A DNA stretch of 64,000 nt from Sipunculus nudus (taxonomy: Eukaryota > Annelida > Sipuncula > Golfingiida > Sipunculidae). A program made the translations under genes and the position numbers. The notes beneath the pieces are model-generated. The model saw only the letters and a program-made list of their open reading frames with translations. It did no database searches and was not told where the DNA came from. Below, piece by piece: positions 26,100 through 37,900 of this stretch (the stretch's first letter is position 1; the number at the start of each line of letters is the position of its first letter). The stretch lies in NCBI GenBank assembly GCA_026874595.1, contig CM049312.1, forward strand, positions 31,749,456 to 31,813,455, written 5' to 3'.

Positions 26100-26740
26100 A
26101 TATCTGGGGACTCGTTAGATCAATCGGGTTGAAATCCTGCATGAAGTTAGCCCTTGGGTAACTATATATCGTACACAAAACTAGTGGCGCCATCTAAAAC
26201 CATTTTTGCACAGCTTCTATCTGTTCTTCTGTCTTGGGCTAAAATCAGTGAGATCTCTGCAGTGGTTGGACTTGTTCGCCGGAAATTTTGCACATATACA
26301 TATCATGGATAGGTTTCTCGTTTATATGACATATGGTTTGACATATCGGCCGGATATTTTGCATGTATAGATCTTACATAACTCTTGATCATACACGAAA
26401 CCGGTGGCGCCACCTCCAACTTTTTTGCATGGTGTCCATCTGTTTGTATTTCTAAGGTAAAAATCACATATCGCTGCAGTGGTTAATTTTTTTTTGCCTA
26501 AAATGTTTTCTCTTATATACATCATGCATAGGTTTCTCGTATATATGACAGGTGGCATAAACCTAAAATCACGTTTACGCTACAGACATCCATGCTAATA
26601 TCTCAGGATTGGTTTGACGTATCGGCCTGAAATTTTTGCATGTAGATCTTACATAACTCTTTATCATATGGCGCCAACTGCAACTATTTTTGCATGTTGT
26701 CCATCTGTATAATTTTTTTTTGCATTAACTGCTGCCATCT
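26100..26740 (+). repeat. Degenerate tandem repeat carrying the palindrome GGTGGCGCCACC, left block
   Basis: About two and a half units. Each has a phrase like TGGCGCCACCT followed by CCATTTTTGCA, then ATCTGTTTGT, AAAATCA and TTTGACATAT. It is the same family as 28980-30970. Confidence 0.75.
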
Positions 26741-27055
26741 GTTGAGCGTGTTTAAAACTATTTGCACTTAGTCACCAAATACTTTTAAATCATCTCGGAC
26801 TTGAACACGGAAGCGGAGGACGTAAATGCCTTGGATTTGCTTGTTTTCATCATTTCCAGTATTATTTCTTCATCTCATTCTCTTACAGTTTCCTTTGTAG
26901 TCACTTTCACTCTATTCCGTTCACGAATTTGAAGTTAGCATATTTATCATCGGTTATGTTATTCTAGATAATATCTAAAAGACAATGATATAGAATGTAT
27001 TAAAAAACACGATAATATTGACAATTGATTTGCTGTATATTTACTTTTAGTCTTT

Positions 27056-30000
27056 TTAGCGAACCTGTGAGCTTATGCGATGGTGCGGCGTCGTCCGTCG
27101 TGCGTCGTGTGTCGTGCGTCGTCTGTACGTTAACCATAGCTATCTCAAAAACGGCAGGAGCTAGCATCACCAAATTTTTTGCAAATAATCAGTCATCCAA
27201 AAAACTAAATCGGATTTTTTTTATTTATTTTTATAAATGCATTTTCTTAGATTTTATAGGGAAAAAGCTAAAAAAGCTTTAAAAATCTTCTTCTCCGAAA
27301 CTGTCCAGCCAAGTTGTCCAATATTTTATAGAAATAATCCCTGGAACAATCTTTCTCAAGTTTGTTCGAATGGTTCCAGTTCGGAGATTTTTGGCCGAGT
27401 TACAGGAGGTTGAACCCTGTTAACTGTGCAAAAAATCATATTTAAATTTGAAAACTCTGAAAAGGCTGCAGCTATCATCACCAAATTTTATGCCAATGCT
27501 GGTCACATAGGTCATATCTGAAATTGAGGTATTGGTGGCGCCACCTGCATCGGCCTTTTTTGTAAGGGGTCAACAATGCCTGTATCACACTGAGGGCTAC
27601 AAAAAAACTTCTTCTCTGAAACCATATGGCCAAAATGTTTAATATCGCACAGAAATGATCCTAGGGTAGTACTTTCTGAAGTTTGTTCAAATGGTCTCTT
27701 TTCAGTGACTTTTGGCTAAGTTATGGGAAGCTGAATTTTATCATATGCCATAACAGCCCATTTTAGCCTAGTGGCTACAAAGATCTTCTTCTCAAAAACC
27801 ACTGGGCCAAATTCTTAAATCTCGACATAGCCTCAGATGTTGATAATTCAAGTTTGTTCAAATTGTTTTGGTTCAGTGCTTTTTGGCTGAGTTACGGGAA
27901 GCTGAACTTAGCCAGTTTGCTGTATCTTCCTATATGAGTTATAAACCTGCGAAATGTTTTTCGACTGATGCCACTGAAGCCAGTTTGTTAAATATTTTAC
28001 AAGAATAATCCCTACAATAATTCTTATAATAATTGTCATTAATGGTTCCACACGAATGATTTTTGGCTGAATTATGGAGATTGAATTGAGTCATTTTACC
28101 ATATATGTTAGCTGTGTTACGCTGTTACATCTAGCCTGGCACCAGTTTATCAGCATCTATTACGTCATGCCACTAGACATTAAGATTTCAGGTTATCTTT
28201 AGTTAATATAGACAAGAAAGTTTTTTTAAAAGCTTTTAAAAAATTTAGATTTATGATTTAAGTTATTCATCATACCAGGTAATGTTACCATCATGGATAT
28301 TCAGCTCTCTGTGGATATATAAAGACAACTGAACGTGGATTATAAATTATTGGTATCCCTACTCAACCTAATTCAAGAATTTGCCATCAGTGTGATATAT
28401 ATGTATTTTAATTTTGCATTCAGTATGCATCCGTAATAATTTTACATATATTCCTGATTTCTTTTTTTTATAAAAAGTCAGCTGAAAAGCATTTTGTATT
28501 GGAAAAATAAATTTCAAAGTTATTTCAAGTAGGGACCACTTTTGTGTACAGATGGCAGCACTTGGTTTACCATTGGGAGATTGCCATTTCCCTGATGTTG
28601 GCCATTAGCCAAGGTGATGTCAGCTCTATAAATAATTTTGGCACAGTGCCAGGATTGGAAGAAGTGCAGCCAGGTATAGGTCAAGAGTTCATTCAGTGCA
28701 GTAGCTGCATTCTATTTATAGCTTAGGCTCACTGCATTATATTTGGTACCAAAGTTCAGCCTGAATTTATTTATAGCTTTGGCAGACTGCCAAATGTGTC
28801 AGATTATGCAACAGGTCAAGAGTTCACTCAGTGCAGCCAGGTACAGGTCAAAAGTTCACTCAGTCTAGCCAGGTGCAGGTCAAGAGTTCACTCAGTGCAG
28901 TAGTTTGAGGCAGCAATTTGTCACAGGTCACTCGGGGGCAACTGCCTTACTCACCTAAGCCTTCTCAGCCCAGTGCATCAAACTCTTGGGAAGTTTGATG
29001 TATTGGACTGATATTTCGACCTGTCTATATGTCTTTGATGGTATTCTCATTTATAAGACAGGTGGTGCCACCTACATTGACATTTGCAGTGTATGCGCCT
29101 GCTTATTTCTACAGAGGAATTTGATACATCAGCCTAAAATTTGGCATGTTTATACATATCGGGTAGCTTTATAGTGTACAAGACTGGTGGCGCCACCTAC
29201 AATAATTTTTGCACAGTGTATGTCCCTGCTTATTTCACAGGAGCGGTTTGACATACCAGACTGACATTGGGCATATTTATATATCTCTTCGTTGTATATA
29301 AGAATGGTGGTGCCAGCTACAATCAATGTATCCACCAAAACACAGTTTTGCGGATACTAAGATTTCAGTCAGACGCCGACGCTGCCGCCATCGCTGCATA
29401 GGTTTCTGGAAAACTCCTTTATAACCACTAGGCAGAATTTTTTAAAATTCGGAATTATGATCGGTCACATGTGAACTGGTGCACCCTCATTTTTCATTGA
29501 CCTCTGACCTTTCCTCTCTGCCCAGCGTCCATTTGTGCGCCTGTTTCCACACATAAACCCACATATCTCGGGAACCGTTTGACCAATAAGGCTTAAGATT
29601 TTGCACAAATGTAGCCCTTGGAAAGCTTTATAACATACACTAAAAATGGTGGCGCAACCTGCAACCATTTTTGCACAGCGTCCATCTGTTCATCTGCCTT
29701 TGGATAAAAACACTCGTATCTCTGCATTGATTGGACTTATCCATCTGAAATTTTGCATATGTTTACATACTGGACGGCTTTCTTGATTTTATGACAGATG
29801 GCGCCACCTACATTCAGGTTAAAGCTGCAGACATCCAACCTCATATCTCGGGAACCGTTTGACTAGTTAGGCCAAAATTTTCCATGTGTTTAGACTTCCC
29901 ATAACTCTTTACCATACGCAAAACTGGTGGTGCCACCTGCAACCATTTTTGCACAGCATCCATCTGTTCATCTGCCTTGGGATAAAATCACTCATATCTG

Positions 30001-31088
30001 GGCAGTGGTTTGACTTATCCAACTGATATTTGCAGGTTTATACATCCTTGACAGCTTTCTTGATATTATGACAGGTGGCGGCAACTACATTCAAATTTAT
30101 GCTGCAGACATCCAAGCTCATATCTCAGGAACCATTTGACCGATTGGGAAAAAATTTTGCATGTTTATAGATCTCACATAGCTCTTTATCATACGCAAAA
30201 ACAGTGGCGCCACCTGCAATCATTTTTGCACAGCGTCCGTCTGTTTGTTTGCCGTGGGATATAATCACTCATAAAAGGCAGTGGTTTGACATATCTACCT
30301 AGAATTTTGCAGGTTTATACATCTTGGATAACTTTCTGGATTTTGTGGCAGGTGGCGCCACCTACATTTATGTATACGCTGCAGACATTCAGGCTTATAT
30401 CTCAGGACTGGTTAGACATATCCCCCTGAAATTTTGCATGTGTGTAGATCTCACATAGCTCTTAATCATACACAAAATTGGTGGTGCCACCTGCCACCAT
30501 TTTTGCACAGCGTCCGTCTGTTTGTCTGCTGTGGGCTAAAATCACTCATATCTCAGTAGTGGTTTGACTTATCAGCCTAAAATTATGCATATTTATACAT
30601 CTTGGATTGCTTTTTGAATTTTTTGGCAGGTGGCGCCATTTATATTTATGTATACGCTGCACACATTCAGGCTTATATATCAGGACTGGTTTGACATATC
30701 CCCCTGAAATTTTTCATGTGTATAGATCTCACATATCTCTAAATCATACACAAAATTGGTGGCGCCACCTGCCACCATTTTTGCACAGTGTCAATCTGTT
30801 TGTCTGCCGTGGGCTAAAATCACTCATATCTCAGTAGTGGTTTGACTTATATGCCTAAAATTTTGCATGTTTATACATCTTGGACAGCTTTCTGGATTTT
30901 ATGGTAGGTGGCGTAACCTACCTACACATTTCGGCTGCAGACATCCAGGCTATTATGCAACAAACCTCATTCTATTTCCCCTTGCCACTCAATCCATGGC
31001 TCACTTCACCTTTCCCACTCTGATTTTGGAGGATACACGTAGTCACTTGTTAACTTCCCATATTCTAGTTTTTGTGTTGTGGGCATAT
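27056..31088 (+). repeat. 4-kb repeat block present only in duplication copy B
   Basis: It interrupts the match with copy A (240-326). 27060-27130 is a GTCGT-rich stretch. 27130-28140 contains units of roughly 170-320 bp with the recurring phrases TCTTCTTCTC...AAACC and AAGTTTGTTCAAATGG, then TTTTTGGCTGAGTTATGG. 28140-28980 is mixed, with several AGGTCAAGAGTTCACTCAGT repeats (28675-28900). 28980-30970 is the GGTGGCGCCACC array. Confidence 0.75.
28980..30970 (+). repeat. Tandem array of about 250-bp two-part units with GGTGGCGCCACC palindromes
   Basis: Alternating half units of roughly 110-140 bp. One half reads GTGGCGCCACCTGC then CCATTTTTGCACAGCGTC and CATCTGTTTGTCTGC. The other reads GCAGGTGGCGCCACCTAC then ATTCA, GCTGCAGACATC and CATATCTCAGGA. 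About seven to eight double units. The 12-base palindrome is kept better than the rest. Confidence 0.8.
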
Positions 31089-31923
31089 AATGCAAAGACT
31101 ACAGGTGCGTCAGCATATTTCACGGGCGAATACTTTTGCAAAACCCAACTAGAAATCTCATTAATGCAAGCCTCCTCCGTTATTCGGCCCCATAATCCCA
31201 GGATTATTCCTCCATAAGTGGCTGTACAATTGTGAATATTCCATGATGATCTGAATCATTTGTCGGATCGACAACAACATCTATTTGATTATTTAATGGC
31301 CCATTCCCGAAATGCTCTGAAGTTCGATGATATTCCGATCATGAGTGTTTGAGTGATGATGTGAGCAAACACACACATACACACACGAACGGGAATGAAC
31401 GCATATTCTCCATTCGGAGGCAACGATTGATACGCCTGTAACTGTACATAAACATATAACCATTAAATGCAAAATGCATTGGCATTGGTTCACTTTGTAG
31501 AATGTGTATCATGTATTCCGAAATATCAAAACCCGAGTCTGTTATGTATTACCTAATTGAATGAGATATTGTATAGATTTCAAACCTCCCACTGCAGCAA
31601 TTGCATAATATTAATGCATGTAACACGTATCAAATACTTGGTGACGCAGCTGAAAAATCTTACTCAGTTAACTTTTGATTCACTCTTTACATGACACATC
31701 TTGTCAGTAGAGCAAAAAACCTTATACCTCTCCTATCACACAAAAACGTGCATGCATTGAAACGCGATGAATTAATTCCCCGTTGGTATGAATAATCAAT
31801 TCAGAAAATCAGTTATTCGTGTCCATGTATTGCAAACAATGTGTTTTGCTAAGATCCTTAAACTGTGTAACGATGTCAATAACATTTGCCTTAGAATCAC
31901 TCCACCTGACTCACTTGAAAGCA
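31089..31923. other. 5' flank of HNMT copy B
   Basis: Matches 327-1162. (CA)n at about 31368-31388. No defined promoter element was recognised. Confidence 0.4.
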
Positions 31924-34900
31924 ATGGAATTATCAAGTCGATACGCAGAGGCCTATATGACCTTCATGAAATATATGAATTATCGGGAGACAGTGGAAGC
32001 ATGGGTTAAGAAAAATATACCCGACCTGGTGAACTGCATCATGGAAAAGAAAACCTCATTCGATGGCGATTTCAGAGTTTTATCGATCGGCCCAGGGACA
32101 GGTTTGTGTGTTTTTTTATTTTTTTTTTTTGTTTTTTTTTGTAAAAAACGATGGTCAATAGGTTTTTATAACGGGGATGATGTATATCCTAAAGAGGATG
32201 TCAGGTATAAATTTAGAGAGACTGACGTGAAAAATAAAGAGAATGTCAGGTAAATATAGAGAGAATGACGTGAAATCTAAGGAGGATGTCAGGTAAATAT
32301 AGAGAGAATGACGTGAAATCTAAGGAGGATGTCAGGTAAATATAAAGAGAATGACGTGAAATCTAAAGAGGATGTCAGGTAAATATAAAGAGAATGACGC
32401 GATATCTCAAGAGGAAGTCAAGTAAATATAAAGTGAATGATGTGTAACCCAAAGAGAATGTCAGGTAAATATAAAGAGAATGATGTGCAATCGAAAAAGG
32501 ATGTCAGGTAAACATGAAGAAAAGTAAACATGAAGAGAATGATGTGTAACCTTAAGAGGATGTCAGGTAAATATAAAGTAAAGAGAATGATGTATCACCT
32601 AAAGGGGATGCCAGGTAAATATTTACATAAGGATGTTCACCCTAAAGAGTATGTCAGATAAATATAAATAGAATGCTATGTGTGTGTGTGTTGTTGTACA
32701 TGTGTGTAGCATTTATAATCACATAAGAGTAAATTATATTGCTAATTATTGTTTCATGGTCGGCGTCTTGCTGCCATCGTTTGTAGTGCTTTAATGGTGT
32801 AGTTCTTTGATCATTAGATATTTACTGCCCATTTTAACGTGAGTTAGTTCATGGGAATATGGATTAATTAAACTTTGGGTTATAAAAAACTACATTTTTG
32901 AAAATAAGAGTTTTAACCTAAATGATAAAAGATCATATTATGCCAAAATAAAAAAAAGACATGGTTCTCAGGCACTTTTTTCAGAAATCAATGCGGGCGG
33001 GCGCTTTTTTTATTTCAAATTTTTAGGTATGTTTCGATAAAAATGTCAAATGATAAGGGAATAGCATGAAAATAACAGTTTTATTTTGCTAGATAAGTAA
33101 AAGCACTATAAAACAAAGGAAATTGTATGGTTTTATCTTCTTGAAAGTAATGTCCGAGCGACAGCAGCTCAAATTTGGAAAGTTGTTTTTTTTTTAAATC
33201 AAAATAAAAATTTTTGATACGGGGGTTTAAAATTGATGCGGGCGGTGCCTGAGAACCATACCTTCAATTTTTTTTTGCCTTAATGATAACCAGGTAATTT
33301 CATCCTCAATATTTCAGGTGTTCCCGATGCTCCAATACTGAATGAGATACTCGCACTCAACCATTCAGTCCGCTACACTGCGGTTGAACCAAACCGGAAA
33401 TTATTCAAACAGTTCAGGACAAACGTCGCCCTCAACCCAAAGTACCATCAGGTGGATTTTCAGCTCAAAGAGATGAGGGCAGAGGATTTTCTCACCTCTG
33501 AACATCATGGAGAAAAATACCATCTGATTGTGTTCATACACAGTCTTTACTATATCGTGGACCGAGACGGGACTATGTGGCGTAGTTATTATAATATGTT
33601 ACAGGATGGAGGCTATATAGTTGCAGTTACTGGATCAGAAGGTATGAAATCTGGAAAAAATGATTTTAAATTACGCCATACATAATTTTCTCATATAATG
33701 GAATATTTTATACAGGACTTTGGATATTCTACAAAGTAGATTAAACGAAGCCAATATATAGCGGCTCGATATTGTTACGGGGTGACATTAAAATGCGGAC
33801 CGAACTGTCTCGCTAGTGAAGCTTGCTTAACTAGCGAAGCGGTTGGAACGCCGGAAATGTGCGCCACCGACATGGGTTTGAATCCCAGATCGGCCCAAAA
33901 TTTTTCCCTGCGCAATATATCTTCGTAACAAATGGGGGCTCGTCCAGGATGACGGCAAACTTTGTGGGCCAGGGAATAAGCTCACCAAAGTGTGACCCCT
34001 GGGATAATTAGTCTTGTTCTGATAGCAGAATGCTCTTAAGAGGGGATGTGTTACGGGGTGACATAAAAGCGGACCGAACTGTCTCGCTAGTAAAGCTGGC
34101 TTTTCTAGCGAAGCGGTTGGAACGCCGGGCATGTGCGCCACCGACATGGGTTTCGAATCCCGGATCGGCCCAGAATTTTCCCCTAAATAATTAGTCTTCG
34201 TAACAATATATATTATGGATATTGAATTAAAAGCTACACAAAGCTGCTTAAATATCGCGTGCTATGAATTGATTCCTGCTTGAGTACAATTACTAACATA
34301 TCAATCAATTAGTTTTGTAAACGTGTTCCCCTTTGTGATATGCCTATGTAGATATTGAATTCCGTTCTTATCGATGTATGTTTTATTATTTGTTTTTACA
34401 CAGGATTAAGATGCATAAGTAGATTGTTTTACACAGGGGCTACAGTCAGTGTCAAAACATTATAAAAAGCAAATATTATCAGGACTCATTTATTGGGGTG
34501 TGGTCGAATCAATTGTCCCTACCGTTTATCTTATATTTTATTCCTAAACCCTCGACATTTTAAACAATAGCAACTCGATATAAAGCAATCAGTTGTCACT
34601 GTAAGCATGTTTTGTCTGTTTTATCATTTTGTAGATAATCTTTAGGAAAACATAACTATTTCTTATAAATAACCGACGATAATTATAGTAACTACCCTTT
34701 CTTTTGAACATAAAGTAATATTCTTTTGACATGTTTTAAAAAGATGCTTGTTTCATAATTAAACTTAAAGAGTGGGATAAATTCAATACCGTTTTCCCCA
34801 AATGGTTTTTATATACGTGGTTTTATCTACGCAGAGATCGGGCTGGCTTCTTTTTTGGGACACTTCAGAGGGCAGATGCCAAGAGCAGACCTAACCCATG

Positions 34901-37900
34901 CGGAACGCATTGACAGTATCCTGAAAGAAGAGAAAATCCACAGTATTCGAAAGTCATTTGAATGCATTCTACAAATGGGTATGTATACAGAGTCCCAGGA
35001 TTATGGACAATTGTATTCTTTCGTAATCATGATAATTAGATATGATAACATTGATTTCCTAATAAATAAAGTCAGTTTAATTTCAATTATGTTTAGTAAG
35101 GTCATCATGACTTTATTAAAGACCATGGTGAAATTTTCATTATAACAGCTCTTAGCTATATGTACTTGTGCAATTGGTACTGCAATATGGAGCGGTAATC
35201 TTGTAATAGTGACCCAGGTATTATTCACCTGCCAGTTACCTCCTGAGCAAATTACTACATTAGTATATGAGCAAATGAGCAAATCAACACAGCTTGGCAT
35301 CCCCCTCAATGGTATATGAGCAAATCAAGACTGGTGGAAAAAACAGCTTAGCAGGGCCTGAGGAAAGGTCACCTCAAGTCTGACTAGTTCAACTCAGTTG
35401 GGTGACCATCCACTATAAATTTTTATCCATTATAAATATTTATGACATTTGACAGGTTAATTAATTGCATGTCGAGCAGAGTAATTACTGCACTGAAACT
35501 GCCTGATAGATTAGTAGCATTTATGGCGACTGCCCAGTGTTCAGTGATATATGATCACAGTGAACTATTAGCAGAATCCGAGGACCTTAAAACATTCCAA
35601 GTAAAGTGCAAACATTGCTTTACATTCATCTCTGCAAAAGAGAAAGCAACATCAAATTTCATCACTCATATGAAGGTAGGTATTTTAACTGTTCATCTTA
35701 AACTTAAATATGATAACTTTTCCACGGATGTTTCTTACATTTAATGTTATTTACTTAAGTTGTTAGATGTAACATTTTAAGTGCAAGTGCTGGTCATTCG
35801 GATGGTTGGCCAGTAAATATAAGAAGAGGCAGGATAAATTGAATGAACGTGGATTCTTATATCTCCATATTTTACATTTTCATTACCCTTAACTCCCTGT
35901 GTGCTCATTATTTTGCATATCCGGGAGAGGATATTATAAAGACATACTTTGGAGAGGAAAATTGATCATGTTAATTAGTTTGCTTTGAATCCTTGTACTT
36001 CCTCTTTGTATTGTTCAGCATATTCTAATCAAACTTTATAAATAGAAACCATAAGATGAACTTACTCACTTGTCTTGTCATATATCTGAAATAAATTATA
36101 GTATCAATTATTTGAATTATTAACCATTATAATTATAGAATAAATATGCAGTTATTGATGGAAATAAGTTTTATTTCGATGAAACATCTAGAGAAGATGA
36201 AAAGCACCAGCACTGAAAAAAAAGAGCAGACACATCAACAGTTTCGTCAGAAAGACAAAAAGTACTCCCTCGAAGAACCCGCTTCCATATGTAGCCCGCT
36301 CCCTTTAGTTATCTATTGTTGAGAATGAAGGTTTCAGGACACTTATTTAAAGGAGCGTGCAGAAAGCATTTAAGTGGAACTCTAATACCAAACCAGGCAG
36401 ATGAGCTGCATTAAACACTAGAAAGAATATTAGACAGTGTCCCAGATCTCTCCATCATAGCTGATATATGATTCAGCCGACAAATCCGTTCGTTCATAGG
36501 TATCACTGCACGAATGTAGACCAGATGGCCGAAACCCCGAATGCAGAAACAAATTTTCACATACCCAAAATGCCGAAGCCCATCTTGCCGAAAAAGAAAA
36601 TAAATAATAGGAAATAATGTGATTAATGCGCAGTAAAGTTATAAGTACGTTGTCTGTTAAGGTACCTGAAGAAAAATTTGATACCATCCTCTTAATATTT
36701 TCAAATAATTAATGGTAATGTATTCGGCATGTAGGCAGCGGCACTACGATAATGTCGGCATGAAAACCCGGTCCCGCTAAATGTCCCTGGCTTTATTAAT
36801 CCCTCATTTTGCAGGTATAGTCAGGCAAACTGATTTTCATGAAGAAACTTATATCTTGTGTCACATTTATGCTTATTTAGGAACTATTTCTTTTTAATTT
36901 ACACATCGTTCAACTGCATATTAGCTAAGCTGGAGGCGGTCGCGTGGGGAACTCACGGGAGCGTAGCGGCACTCGGAAATCAGCAAGGAAACCCGCCGGA
37001 CGACACTGGACCCGTAATCCGTCGTGGAAATATCAAGGAAACCTCTTACATACCGTCAATTCACCCATCCATTTCTCATTTGAACTTTCTTTTCATAATG
37101 ACAGTCATTTTTTTCACATTTTGTCTCAGTTACCATTAACATATGTTGATCAATGACACGCTTCAATAACTAGTTCATAATATTGCAGGCAGTGATAATT
37201 CTCGGTCTTGATTGATATTTTTAGGGATTTCTATCAGAAAATATTTCTATATATAAAAACGGTTGGAGAATTTAATAAAAATATACGTGTGTAATAAAAC
37301 CAGAACTGAGAAGTCTGACAAGATTACTTAAAAGAGAGCGAAATCCTGTTTGTTTTCTTGCCTATATTATGGGGGCCCGTTACCGGTTGTGTTTGTATTG
37401 TTGTAATAACTAATTGTGTCGTTTGATTAGAGTGACGAAGCAGGTCACAGTTAATTGAGTACGGGTATATAAAAATCTTATACATATTCTGCAATGAATA
37501 AAAAAATTAATATAAGATTTCGTATGTTTATAGATGCATACTTTGTGAAATGTGTATGTTTGTTATATAATTATTCCGCAAGCACTATATGGAGTATTTA
37601 CTGTTCTTTCATATATCAGTGCAATATTAGCATAACTCGTCGATACAAATGTGAATAACGGAAATTAAATATCATAGATATTTAAAAAATAAAGATACAA
37701 TCAGGTTCAGATTAAAGTATTAATTTAAACATAAACAAATCTGATGTATAAATTGATTATTCACTGGAGAAAATGTGATTTTTATATGCTTCTGCTCAAT
37801 TAGCTATGACCAACTACATCACTCTAATCAAAAGCCGGACATGGTTATTACAACATTATACGCACACCCGGTACAGGCCCCCATAATTGACAAGCTAATT

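Noticed and set aside
32102-32253. Single-exon 144-residue protein from 31819
   Set aside because: The frame simply reads past the exon 1 donor into the intron; the part after LSIGPGTG is intronic.
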